64,000 bases of DNA from Cruorifilaria tuberocauda (lineage: Eukaryota; Nematoda; Chromadorea; Rhabditida; Onchocercidae), in contig JABVXU010000045.1 in NCBI GenBank assembly GCA_013365365.1, positions 124,001 to 188,000 on the forward strand, read 5' to 3'. A model generated the notes under the pieces. The model was not told the DNA's origin. It saw only the letters and a program-made list of their open reading frames with translations, and ran no database searches. This document shows positions 43,140 through 56,300 of this stretch, piece after piece; position 1 is the first letter of the stretch; every line of letters starts with the position of its first letter. A program made the translations under genes and the position numbers.

Positions 43140-45478
43140 CCTATAGATAGCAAGGTATTTGATGAGCTTTCAATTTTTGTCCAGATGAGGTAGTTTGTCT
43201 TTCTTTTTAACTGCCAAAACATTTTGCAACAATTTGTATGTCATTTTTACACTTGCCGAAATTAAATGTATTTGAAAAGAATGACTGAAAGAAATAGCCC
43301 GAAATATATTATATGATATATGGAAACCTTTGACAGATATTTAAAATCCATAATGGCTAAATATTGATTACCTTTTTCAAAACAGATAAAGCTTATTTCA
43401 GGTTCAGTTTAACTTTCGTGGGAATCACTTGAAAGTATTTTGAAAATGATAAATTGTGAACATAAGTATTAAATTCAGGCATCAATATTCCATGAAATTT
43501 ATCACTGAAAGATCTTGAAAGGAGAAATGAGCTAGAATAATAAAAAACAATTGAAACTAATTAATGAGTTCTTTAATAATAAAAATAAGGAGAGAAGTTT
43601 CACTACTTTCCTCTCATCCTACATCTAAAAACATCAAAATTTTACTAATAATAAATTTTCAATCTTATTCCGGTTTGCAGCACTCGACTTGTATTTTGTA
43701 ACATTTCAAAGAATTTGAAAAGTCATAACATTGAGCAGAGAAGAGTCTTAATCACTAGAAAACCTATCCTTAGTACAGGTAGAGTAAGTAGGTGAATTCT
43801 GATATGATTCAGAATCATGTCATTATACTGTTTGTAGGAGAGAAGAAATGCTTGACACATGAATTCAGGTGGAATTTATATTATTTTCCCTGCAAGTTTG
43901 TGAACAAGATTCACATGTTAACATTATCGATATTTCCTATATTTGGGCATGATAAAATTCAAAGTAATTGTATTATCTTATTTGAAAGATTGTGATTGAA
44001 GTGGAAAACCTTGCAGAGTTCAATTTATATTTTGTAAAATTAATGTTTATTTTTTTGTTATTTTGTTTTTCTCAAGTGAAGAAAGCAAAAAAACAAGTTG
44101 AAAACTTACTATCGAGTGATTATACATATGGGTTAGTCAGTAAAATTGTGTTTTAACTTGTGATATTCCATTGTTTGAAGCCAAAAACATTGGATTAGTC
44201 GTCTAATATGGTTTGCTGCACTCGGAATTAAGTCCTAAATCAATATTTTTAATTAAATAGAATTTTCGGTTTATTTTTGCTTTTGACAATCATTGATTGA
44301 GATTAAATTTATTTTTATTTTTTTAGTAGTGGAAAATGATTTTGACAGCTGATTAGGAACATTTACGAAATAAGCGCTGATTGCAAGGTTTATCCAGTTC
44401 AATCTTGCTGAGTGAATAAGGTGAAGTTTGCCGAGCATTTTTTTGTGGGGATTTTGAAAATATGCTAATTACAATATTATTAAAATGAATGATAATAAAA
44501 AAAAATTGAAAATACTGTTTTAAAAAATTAAAAAGTGTAAATTAAATGAGTATAATGAAGAAGAAAGCAAATGAAATGATAAGAGGAACGAAAGGGAATC
44601 GATATTTTGAAAAATAATAAAATCAGAGATTGTTTACTTAAAAAAAAAAGTAATATTTTTATTGTCGCTAAAATAATTTAAGTCTTGATTAGTAATGAAC
44701 AAATTTCGCATAATATTATAATTGTTTTATTGGGAGAAAACATGTTCGGTTAATAACAGTCTGAAGATAAATACTGGATCAGACTGATTCTATACTTGTT
44801 CAACCAGATAGTTCAATGGAAGACCTAAAGTAAAATTGTAATTGAACATTTAAGCATAGATGCTTTAAAGGATTTAAGACTTAATCAACAGTATATAAAT
44901 TTCAAAAGATATTTGACCGAAAATTAGAGCAATGTTGAATAGAGCTCATGAAATTGAAGCCTTCATCAAAGCTGCGCTGAAACTTTAGACCTGAAAAAAG
45001 TCTGGTGAAAATGTCGAAGCCAGTATACTAGAATTGAACTTTGTACTTAGCAAGAAATATGGAACTAAATTTTTGAGTAATTTGAACGCAATAGTTTCAA
45101 CTATCGAGTTGTGGACGAAGTAATAATTGCCGTTATGATTGGAATTAGAGTAGTAATATCAGAATTGCATTGCCAATTTATTTTTTTAACTATATTGTCA
45201 TACACAAAAATCATAAAAGAGATTATAAGTTATTGTTGAAACTTTCCCAATTCGAAATAAAATTTAATGTATTATAATGTTTAATGATTTGTCGATGATG
45301 CGTATTTTGATCATAATTTGGTGTCTTATCTCGTTGATAAGATACATTAAATATCATACTTATACCGTGTCTCATGAAAACGAATATATCAAATGAAAAA
45401 TGAAACCGAATGAAGTTAGTGGAAGTTTTTAAAAAAATAATGTTATTGGTGGTGTTGTTGTTATTATTAATCGGTTGA

Positions 45479-46959
45479 ATGCGACTTTCTGAGATCTTTC
45501 CATTAAGCTTTACTTTATCCCTTACATGTACAGCAGATAATTTGAATTTCAATTGGACAGGTTCATTTTTTTCCGGAAAATATTTGAAGAAATTGGGACA
45601 CAAAGAACAAAAAAATGATGGATTTTATTTAGATTATAAAATAGCTCAGATGAATGAGCAGATCATGCTGGAAATGAAGAAATTACGGCAGTTGACAATG
45701 GAATCGATGATACGAACTGAAAGAGGATACTTGTTAACTTTTGCCATCGTTGCAATTATTACTAAAGTTATCATCATTGTTGGAATTATATTTGCTTTAC
45801 AAGGTATAAATATTAATTTTAAAATTATCAGGATTGATAAATTTAAAAAAAATTGATAAATTCACTTGATAAATTTCTTTTTTTTTTTTTGTAATGATGA
45901 TGACTTTCATTCACAGAATTCCTTCATATTTCTACTTTTTCATTTGTGTTTATTGTTGTTTGATTTTTTTTATAGTCGTTAGGATTCTAAATCTCTGAAA
46001 GCATGATTAAATCATTGGAATGAGGAAGTTTTTTCAAAAAAAGTAATATTCAGATCAAGAATTTGCAATGTAGTCTTAAAATTTCAGTAGGAAATGGTTC
46101 GGGTGGTGATTTTGAAATTTGAAAACTTCGGCCGACCATCACTGTGATCACCTTAATATCGAAAATTTAATTTCATCAATATCTCTATGCATATTTCTCA
46201 GCATGTTGGATTCAGTCTGATGATTACGATATTGAAAATTCAAGGCAAATGTTTCATAAGCATTGGGTTACTGAAACGATACGTATGGAAGAAATTAGCG
46301 GAATTCCAACGATTGATTTTTCATATCCCGAAGAGAATAATGATAAGCTTATTGGTATGTATTAAAGATTTAGAATTTCAGAGCCCGAGCCAAATGGTCT
46401 TTCATTACATTTATATCAATTTAAAATGCAAATTGAATCCTTTGAGAGTATTAATATCATCGAAATGGTATTACTTTTTTAACTTTACTGTTCTATAACT
46501 GCATCGGAGAATGGTGACAAAGTAGGAGGAAACAACAGCTTATGCTAACTTTTAAATTTGCTTAATTTTCATAAGAGTGCAAATGGTAATTAAATATTGG
46601 AAGCGCGTTGTGCAATGAGATACTGAATTCAAATGGGACACTGACATTGTTTTGAAGTATTTCTGAAATGGCTCGAAAGTAACTTATTTAACTCAGTTTT
46701 CATTTCAGTGCCATCGGGGACAAATGCTAGTGATAAGGAGAAGATATCGGGTAGCAATTTGATTAAACTGCCTGTTTGGTTCGGTTACACTCATCTCTCT
46801 TTAAATCTAATTGTAATCACAACTACTCTGTATGCTATCATTTGGTGGCACTTCACTTTGCAACCAGTACCATCCGTGTTGCTTGATTTTTGCACCTATG
46901 ATTTGGAATTGTGTCGACGACAATGTGACACATCCCTTAATGAGGGTTATTTTAAATGA
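45479..46959 (+). CDS. unrecognised two-pass membrane protein, gene A
   Basis: No family recognised. Exons: 45479-45803, 46202-46354, 46709-46959; 242 residues. All introns are phase 1, with good GTATAA and GTATGT donors and TTTCTCAG and CATTTCAG acceptors. The N terminus (MRLSEIFPLSFTLSLTCTAD) could be a signal peptide. Next come an NWT glycosylation site and a charged segment likely helical (YKIAQMNEQIMLEMKKLRQL). A hydrophobic helix follows at about residues 85-107 (LLTFAIVAIITKVIIIVGII). The middle exon encodes a polar acidic block (SDDYDIENSRQM ... SYPEENN). The last exon has a second hydrophobic helix (LSLNLIVITTTLYAIIWW) and a Cys-rich tail (CTYDLELCRRQC). AATAAA at 46973-46978 lies 14 bases past the stop, supporting a real 3' end. 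A 126-codon antisense ORF over exon 1 is a shadow. Confidence 0.6.
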
Positions 46960-47378
46960 TATATCATGTATGAATAAACAAAACCAAAAGTTACAGTTTC
47001 TGTAGATTTTTCATCAAAGGAAGAAGTCTGAAGTAAAAGAGTCGATTGATGGTAGTTTGACCCTTGACATATCCATTGATAGATCCTGTTGCAACAAGAA
47101 CCATTTTTATGTAATTATTTCACAAAGTGGGATATCAATATTTTCAGTAAAAAGATTCCTTTGAATCCATATCAGTAAATGTAATAGGACTTAGTACCTA
47201 AATTACTCAAGTGACAAACACCGGATGAAATTCAAAAGGCAGTAATGAAAAAATCTACCACGAACGTTTTACATTCTGTTTAAAATTTTATATATTACAA
47301 GTGAAATTTTAAAATAATCATAAAACTTCTAAGATATCCAAAAAGACTAATAGCTTACAATTCATTTGCCTAACAATC
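46960..47378 (+). other. spacer between genes A and B
   Basis: About 420 bases. It contains the gene A AATAAA at 46973-46978 and otherwise AT-rich sequence. No first exon for gene B could be found here. Confidence 0.45.
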
Positions 47379-48499
47379 ATGTTTGCAGAATATCCTCTTG
47401 TTGTAAGCAATGATTTGAAACTTGTAGCGGAAGAAGTGCAAGACAGTTTTAACAATTATTTATCAGTTTTGGATGACAAGTATCAGAAATTGAAATGGAC
47501 TATTCTATTTGTTTCCTTCTCTTACATTCTGTTGCTGGCTATCGCTTTCATTTCACCTTTAAATTCATTTTTTAGACAAGTAATTCGGGCCAAAAGTCGT
47601 GGTATGTTGTTTACTTGGCTTTATTTAAATTTTATCATTTCATTTACTCATTGCTGTGAACATTTTAATTTAAATACGTAGCGCGGTATATTGCATACAA
47701 TGCCAATATCGTATATTTATGCTTATAAAGAATATAGTCTCGTACTGCAGATGAACATTTTGTACAATTTCAGCTTAAAAGAGCTAATATCATGATAATA
47801 CTCTGATGCGTTCCACTAATACTTTATTTTTTTTAATTGTCATCTACAAGTTTTCTCTCTTCTATCAGAGAAAGTAAATAAATCATAAAAGGAAACAGGT
47901 GGAAAAGATGTAGACAGGTTTTTTTATAGACAGACAAAATTCATTATTGCTTTATCCTGCAATTATAAAAGTTGTAATTATAAAGCTGATAAAAAATGAC
48001 TTAAAAGAAGTTTGCTTCAAAATAATATAAAATCGAATTTCTATTCCTATTGTAATTCCTCCTTTAAAAAGAACTTTTTAAATTGTTTGAGAAATCACAA
48101 ATCAATCAGCACATTAAGCTACCATTTTTCTTATTTTTTTACAAATTAACTCATTTTATCTTTATTAGTTAAGTTTTTTCAATTAGTTTACCTAAATTTT
48201 AGTTGTTATTAAGTTTCAAGCTGAATGGAATACTTTAATAATTAAATAGTTTTGTGAGCTCAAAAATGATTTAATACTTTTAAGTCGCCGTTTCTCAAAA
48301 TTTTCGGATGGAAATTCTGAAAATTTTAGAATGGACATGCAGTCGACTTCAACAAAGGCTTTATTTATTTATGGATGTGATTTCTGTAATGGTAATTATC
48401 TTGTTATGTTTGGGTGGTGGCGTGGAATATGCAAATGTTAACACGTTCAACTTGAAGCTGAAAGAATGTCGTCAGCAATTTGATTTCTGTTTTTGCTAA
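47379..48499 (+). CDS. unrecognised two-pass membrane protein, gene B or alternative exons of A
   Basis: No family recognised. Exons 47379-47601 and 48330-48499 join in phase 1 (130 residues from ATG 47379). Exon one encodes a polar helix-like stretch (DLKLVAEEVQDSFNNYLSV) and a hydrophobic helix (WTILFVSFSYILLLAIAF). Exon two encodes another hydrophobic helix (VISVMVIILLCLGGGV) and a Cys-containing tail (LKECRQQFDFCFC). The order polar helix, membrane helix, membrane helix, Cys tail mirrors gene A. ATG 47379 overlaps a TTTGCAG acceptor ending at 47389 that is phase 1. So these exons could instead be spliced onto gene A's second exon (ends 46354, phase 1), skipping A's terminal exon. AATAAA occurs at 48683-48688. 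Which model is right cannot be decided here. Confidence 0.5.
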
Positions 48500-51400
48500 T
48501 TTATGATTGAAATTTTTTTGTTTACGTTTAAAATAATTATAATCTGATCATCTCAAGTGTTATGCTTCAGTGTCATCTTAATCGTTTCTTTTGAAATGAA
48601 TTTCCCATTTATATCCCATATATATATAGAATAAGGTTATCAATGGATTTTTTAGTCTTTTAATTGAAAGTTATGATTGACGAATAAAACATATGAACAA
48701 TAACATTTCTAATCCAAACGCTTGCAACTTGAAATTCTTTGTCTAAAATTATCATAGACAAAATATTATCCTCATGTTTTGATTAGCTTCTGCTTAAACG
48801 GAATGACATAATGAGATTATTTGAAGAAATAAAATATGAAAAAAAAAACTCACTGGTAAATAAATTATCAAAACTAAGTGTAAATTTTATATTTTTGTAA
48901 CTTTAGTTTTATTTCTGCATTATAAACTATAAAAGCTTGAATATCTGAAAAGGAACTTGACTTTGATTTTAAAAGGAAGTCAAATTTCATGTAAATTCTG
49001 TAAATTTTTGTATGATTCAAAACCTAAAGTTTTTAATTTATACTAACGAAAATTATTGATTGATAAAAGCTTCCCATTAACCTGCCACATCTATGTCAAA
49101 TTTTAGGAATTAACAGTTCGAGTTCATGAAACAACAACTAACTCCAAGTTCAATTAAATAGCGGTAGTTTATGCAAAGTCCTGAGAAGTTAATTTCAAAA
49201 TTTAAAATTGAATTAAATGGTCAAAAATTACCGCTAAATTTCTGTTCTTTGATCAACAAACGGTGTATAAAATGATTGATCATTTGTCAACAATGAACCA
49301 ACCAGTTTCGTTTGTCAATCGTTCACCTCGCTGCGCAAATGCCATAGTTCGGTAATGAGTATTCTATCTCTTAGAAGAAGTATGGATGATCAGTTTGTTT
49401 TAATTCGAACTTTTTGTTTGAAGTTATCTTACTTTATTTCATGAGCTATCATTTTTGAAATAACAAATAACTGTTTATCAAAGAATATTTAAGGAATCTC
49501 GCTAAACCTAACATATTTATTTTTTGAAAATATGTCAAATTTTTTTCACCGTATGTTTTTCTCAGTTAGAAGTGAGATCTTGATTGAAATAGGTCAGCAA
49601 GCAAAGCTAAATTGATTGATATCAAAGTTCTAAATTCTTCACCTTCATTCACAATCAAGAAAATACAAACTCTTCACGAAATTTAAAGACTCTTCGGAGT
49701 GTGTAAACTGATAACGCTTAAGAAGAGGAACGAACGAAGAAAAAGAGAAAAATAGTCGAATATTTATTTCTCTCCACCTTCTAAATTCCAAATTTTTATA
49801 TTTGGTATGAAGTTCACGAATTTCCCATCAATTCTTTCTTGCCCAAGTACTTTGCTAACTTCAATTTTTCAAACACATTATTATGTGATCGATTATAGCC
49901 TCGATTCAAAAAGAAACTTAATGCCAATTGTCAGTCAATTTGTTTTGCAATTTGAAATCGCTTCTCCCATTTTATTTCATTTGAGATCGGAGTTAGAAAT
50001 GGAAATAAATAATAGAAGTTAGAGGCCATATAAAGCTTTCATTTATCTCAAGTATTTCGAATCGTTTCGATAAGCAACTCATGATGAAAAAACGATCGCC
50101 TCACTCGAATATGCTTGAATCTTAAAGAAATTTGATATCATTTAGCTTTCAAAATACCCGGCAGATATGCTGCTTTCCCCTTCCTATTTCATTTCATCTA
50201 CTGCTGTCCTAATAGAAAATGAGCGATGTTCTTTTCAAGCGAAAATGAATTGCTTTTCTTCCACATCAAAATATTTATCAAAAAATTTCACATTTTTAGA
50301 ATATTTTCTGATCGTAGCGTCCAGTCATATATTCTTATATTTCAACTTAACAGCGATTCATCTTTCAAATTAGAAATTCTTTGTTAGAAATCAAACAATC
50401 AGGCTATTTGATAACATATGTTCTATCGGATAAAAATTTTTATCACTCCCAAATGGTATGAGTGAATCATAAGATGATTATGCAGAAAATTTTTTGAAAA
50501 ATATGGAAGGAAGAATTAGAAGGAATTTAATAAATTATTACTGCAAATCAGTTTATGCTTTTTTTTCTCTATCATTAATTTTACAAACCCGTTCACAATT
50601 ACTAATTTCACATAGTAAAACAAAGATAGTTTTGTCAACCGTTATTTATACTATGATTATTGAATGGGAAAAAACCAAATGCATAAATAAATACTCACAA
50701 ATCACTTCCTGCCTCTATTTTGATATTGCATAGTTGACACGATTTGGTACCGCCAATTCAGATTAAGACCATTAATTTCACTAATTCATTCTGACAACGA
50801 TCGACTCTGATAGGCGGAAAGGATGCAAATCCATCATCTGCTTTCTTTAATTCAACTACAGCCACTCTATGCTGTTAACAGTGTTAGTATGTATTAAGGA
50901 TAGGTGGTGCTTCCACTAACGATTGTTGATACTTTTAATTGAATTATTATTCTACTGTTGAGAATCGATAGACAATGATAACTGAGTATTTATGATTATT
51001 TGCTTTAATTTCATCCGACTTTCCTTTCAATCGTTTTTGATATTTCTCTTATTTCAGCTTGCATAATTTCAAATGAAGATCGCTGTACTTGACTGTATTA
51101 TCTTCAAAATATTTTGCTTCTTTCCTAAACTGTCATCTCAGTAAGATCATGAATTCTCTCTCATATTATACATCTTTCTTTCTTCATTGTTCGTCTGAAA
51201 TTAATGTCTTCCATACTAAAAATTAAACCAATAATCACGTCATTTCTGTTATTTTATTTCTCTGAAAAACATATTTTAAAATGTCTACTTTCGCTAGTAT
51301 AATGCAATATGACAGATATGTTCTAAATTTATACCAAAAGTTAAAAACTGCTGATTAGAGAAACCGGTGATCAAAAATATATCCGTAGATTGAGATGGAA

Positions 51401-53335
51401 GATAAAATAAAGTGATGTTTACCGAGCAAGGTTATTTTCATTCAGGTTATTCAGAAATATAAATATAGTTGATTGATTGAGCAGGAAAAAGTACAATTAT
51501 CCTTATCAATTTATTAATTTTTAAGGTAACTTTCTTGAATTATTTTATTTGTAAGTGACGACTCGGCACAGAAATATTTTCAAATATGTTCAGTTCTTAA
51601 ATTTGATGGCAGTAAATTATGTTAGTGTATATTCCCATTAATATCAAATAAGATATTGTAATTGACGCAATAGCGTAAAATGGACTCATCCAGATAAAAA
51701 GACAACTTGAATTTTGACCTTTTATTCTTGAATATATGAATTAAATGCATGGCTTCAATCATACAACAACAATTCAAAGTATCATAGCATGCTATCAGAT
51801 CGATTGGATCGTTGACCTTTCCCAATACATGCTGAAGTGGTAGTTCGAGAAGACAAACTGGAAATTTTTCTTTTTAACGTTCCATCGATGAAACATGTCT
51901 ATCATCTATCATACGCAACATCTGTTGTCACCCAACGATATACATGAAGGTACAACTACTGAGCCAATAAATATACTTAAGCGATAGTTCAGCGATCAGA
52001 AAAGTTTCAGAAAATTTTCACGTTGCCGAATATTCGACTGATAGAAGAGAAGAAATGAACTATTCGTCCCGTCTGAAAAAACAGACGTCTGATGAGAGAG
52101 TTGAAAAGAAAAAAAGGAAGCGAAAGAGATAAAGATGATAGGCATAGCTTCCATTCTTCCATTATTCTCGCCCAGCAGATGATATCGAACAATTGTTGAC
52201 ATTCGCGACATTAATCCTTACAAACAACAGCTCACTTTGGGATACCCGTGATTATCATATCACAGCTTTATCTTATATCTTATCCACCCCTTCCGTAATT
52301 ATCACATCATGACTTTATCATATATCTCATCCATCATTTATTCTAACTGTTGTTTCTTGTTTTCAATGTGTATAGGAGGAAAGTTTAATAAATCGCTGAT
52401 ATGTAACTCGTGTTCTTTCTCTATCTCTGTTTGCAGTCGTGCTGGATAATGAAAGATGCCAATACGTAAAGCAACCACGTAAAGAGTGTTTCACGTACTG
52501 AACGGAAGACATGTTCACTAGGTACGGACTTTTTTGTCTTATCATTTCATTCTGTGATGATTATTTTGTTAGTTTATTATTCTTGTAATTAGAGTACACA
52601 TGTCAGTTGCGTGTTAAGTATTCTACTTTTCACTATATTACATATTCGTTCTACTATGTGTATCATCATTCTTTTTAGCCTTACCTTCTGCCTTCGTTTT
52701 TTTGCCGTCATGACTCAAACGATTATTTCCGATAGAATAGACAAGAGTTGGGATCTGCAAAGTAAAAAACTAGACAAGTTCACTTTAGTAATCTAATAAG
52801 CCACGGTTTATATTAGCTGAATGAATTACTTTGGATTTCTTGTTCTGTTTAGTTGTGAGGTTGACGAATGAGTGAATTAGATTAATATGGGTTATTAGTC
52901 AAGCAATGATTCGACTTTTAAATTTATTTTATTATGATGAACAAAATATTAATTTTTGGTGTTCTTATTCAAAGCTGGAAACTATTCTTGATGAAATCCT
53001 GTAGCTCTTTTCATAGTGGTATTGCACACTTTTTTCATCTGCTCTTATGGTCTCATAACTTTTACAATTCTATAACTTACCACTTTATTGGAAAAGACGT
53101 CAACATTGATTCATTAGTTTCAATAGCAGCGTTTTAAAATTTTCTTTCAATTCGTAACATATGATTTAATTCCTGTATGTACATTTGTGTTTGCGTCTTA
53201 TGTATGTGTATATATGTGTATTTATTTATATGTGTGTGTATGGTCTTTTACTTGCCTTTTCAGTAAGGCTTAATTGGGCATGTAACATTCGAATTGGTGC
53301 TCAAAGCTAATATACTCGTGAAGAAAGCCAAGACT
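48500..53335. other. 4.8-kb region with no gene seen
   Basis: AT-rich sequence with only short scattered ORFs, none with recognisable similarity or phase-matched neighbours. It may include far-upstream exons or promoter of alpha-catulin. Toward its end is a TG/TA-rich tract (about 53200-53245) and an acceptor-like TGCCTTTTCAG ending at 53263, which could be the trans-splice or 5' UTR acceptor of alpha-catulin. Confidence 0.45.
52248..52341 (+). repeat. two-copy 47-base tandem repeat
   Basis: A unit beginning GTGATTATCATATCA at 52248 is repeated with several differences from 52295 (GTAATTATCACATCA). Both copies share the CTTTATC-ATATCT-ATCCA pattern. Confidence 0.55.
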
Positions 53336-56300
53336 ATGAATAGCACAATGGCGAATGGTGCAGTGAGCACATCGTATGCGTTCGATCCACAAAGTCTTGA
53401 AATCAAAACAAAGTCGATAGAGCAAACTCTTGTCCCACTTGTCACTCAGGTTGAAGTCCACTGTTATTGTTATTATTATTATTCAATTACTTGACAAAAC
53501 AGCTACTATTATTATCCATTGATTAAGTTTCTTAAAATTCTCTTGTAACATTTCCATCTTCTTCTTCCTATCAAAACAGATTTAGTGATTCAATAAAATT
53601 AAATATTATTTTATTGTTATTGCAATAAATGTACTTGCGTTCCTAGAACTCAGAAAATAATTGTTTCTGGTTTAATAATAAATTCCATAATTAGAAAGTA
53701 TTACTTCTATAGCCGTAACCCATTTTTTCCTGATTTCGAACTTTAAACACTATTAGCAATAGCCAGTTTTGGGGAGTTGTTACATATTTATCATAAAATA
53801 AGTCGCAAAAATTTATCTTTTCATTTTCATTATATTGAGGTGTCGGAAGTGACAGAGAGTTGAAAATCGTATAGTTCTGTTTCTTCTGTAACAGGTTTAG
53901 TGGTTCAACAGTTGAAATTTTATGTGATTTAAAGATCCTTTAAGCATATTTAGTACTTTGATGTTTAATTTTCTGCAAACAAACAGTACTGGATTTGAAG
54001 TTTGAGGAAGTTAGTCCTTAGATATTTGTTTTTTTTCGAAACTGTCATATCGGTTATTTTTTTCAGATAACGACGCTTGTGAATTTCAAGGAGAGTTACT
54101 TATCAAATGGTAAAAAACGATCCGAGAAAGCTTTTCGATCTGCTCTAAAAGTAGCTAATTTCTTTTTTAATTATTATGTGATAACAAAATGAAATCTTTT
54201 TGCTAGTATATTTTAATATAAATGCGTTAATTCAAGTATCAAACAGTTCTTAGCCTCTGCAGTATCTTTTCCAATTTGTGATAGATTTTATTTTGATAGA
54301 ATGCACTTTGTATAATTTTTTTATTTTAGAAGTTGACTTTATATCTTTTTAGATAGGATCAGCAGTAGAAGCGGCTATTGAACGTTTCGTAGTGGTTGGT
54401 GAAACGATTGCTGATGAAAATCCAGATGTGCAACCTGAAATGTATGACGCATGTCACGAAGCTCGACTTGCAGGTAGTAATATAAAAAGTTTATTATCTA
54501 GCTAACAACTCTTGGATCTTTAAAAAGTGAATTTTGCAGATGATTCATAAGGAAAAAAGCTATGTCAACTTTATCATCAAAGATTTGAATCCCCCTGTCT
54601 TGCAATGCTTCGTGATAGCATGTTCAGATATTTATAATGAAAAATTTTTGTTTTATTTCAGAACCATCTTACTATGAGCGGAATAAGTTTGAAAATTTAT
54701 TGAAACTTTTGCTCAATTTTTAGGAGCTTCAATAGCAAATTTGAATGGTTGTTTAACAGATGATTCGGGTATTGCTATCGATAAGTCTGTCCTTGTACGA
54801 GCTGCGCGACAACTTCTTACTTCTGTAACGCGAGTTCTTTTGTTAGCAGATCGTGTACTTGTCAAACATATTCTTAGGTCTGAAGATAAGGTAAAGACTT
54901 AAGCTTTAATTTTCTTCCCAAAATTGCCTGGAACATCAATTTCAAAATCATTTATGTAAAAATTTTTACATAATTTACTTATAAGTGCTTTAATAATGTG
55001 ATAAATGTAATTTATTTATGTGATTCACATTTCTTCGAAAACTTCAAACAAAGAAAATATTGAGAAGTTAAAATAATAAAAGACCTGATTTCATCTTTTT
55101 TTTTATTATAGATAGCGTATTCATTGGTAAAATTGGAAAATACAACAAATTTCACTGATTTTGTAAAAATCTTTACCGAATTTGGTGGTGATATGGTCGA
55201 TTTGGCCCATCGCTCAGGTGATCGGCAGAATGATTTAAAAAGTGAAAAACGTCGTGGACAAATGGCGGTAGCACGGACGATGCTGGAACGGTTGACAATG
55301 TTGCTATTAACTTCAAATAAAACACTTTTAAGGCATCCGGATAGCGAAAGCGCACGACAGTGTCGAAATGGAGTTTTTCAACAGGTTCTTGATATGTTTT
55401 ATTCAGGCAGTTTTGGATATAAAATAAATGCTTTATTCTTAAAAAAGCTTAAAGGAATATGTTTATAAGTGGTACTGCTGTGTCAGTAAATATGTGTATG
55501 AGTCGTTTCAGATGCGTTTGGCCCTTCAGTTAATCGCACTTTGCGTCTCTGATGGTGTAATGCACCTTGATGCATCACATTTTGCATTACCATCCAGTGA
55601 AGAAGTTTTAGACATTGGAATGCAATTAACTGCCAATGCAACTATTAGGCGGTTAATGGTATTTTCTGTTTTTAAGCTATAGCAATAGACTATATATTTC
55701 TGAAGTTAATGAATTTTGTATGAATATTTTTGTTTATAATATTTGATTCCAGTCATTGTTTTTGAAGATAGTGAAAATCTTCAGTTCTTTTATTTTTAGG
55801 AAATGTTGGAAATGGTACAGATGACATGTAACATTGGAACTGGTACAAGGGAACGATTAATAAGCGCTTTGGATTCTTTGTGTGAAATGACTCAGGATTT
55901 TACTGATTCGGCCTATACTCCACATCATCATCGTGAACAAATTTTGGACTTCTTGGAAGAATGTCGATTTGAATTGAAAAATCTTATACAGCCTGATGTA
56001 AGTCATTTTCCATGTAGCAAATATTTTCTTATGCATGTCATCCATAAAAATCCGACTAAACACTCATATTGTTTTGAAAAAATATTTTCAAATGTATTTC
56101 TCCAAGTTTCAAGTAAAACGGAAAATATTGCATGCTTTCAGTGGAATACGGCATTTTACTCACTTAGATTATACGAAATGGTTTGTTCATTCAACTAAAT
56201 AAAACCTATCAAACACGCACATATATAGTCTTACGCTATTCATCTATTCAGCATGTAGTCTTTCGTAATCATTCAGTTGTGTGCTTCCCTTAATCCGTTT

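Larger units (their letters stand above)
41868..45478. other. gene-free region upstream of BLCAP and the phase-1 locus
   Basis: 3.6 kb of very AT-rich sequence without supported ORFs. Exceptions are a G+C-richer patch at about 42150-42420 with a 14-base inverted repeat (listed separately), probably near the BLCAP promoter, and an 18-base tandem repeat near 43100. Confidence 0.45.

Noticed and set aside
45223..45603. 126-codon minus-strand ORF
   Set aside because: Antisense to gene A exon 1; Asn/Thr/Ile-rich low-complexity peptide, a shadow of the plus-strand coding and AT-rich upstream sequence.
46187..46498. 103-codon ORF inside gene A
   Set aside because: It overlaps the middle exon of gene A in another frame. 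The gene A frame fits phase-1 junctions on both sides, this one does not.
53200..53245. TG/TA-rich tract as a possible functional element
   Set aside because: Simple-sequence composition common in AT-rich genomes; nothing points to a specific role.
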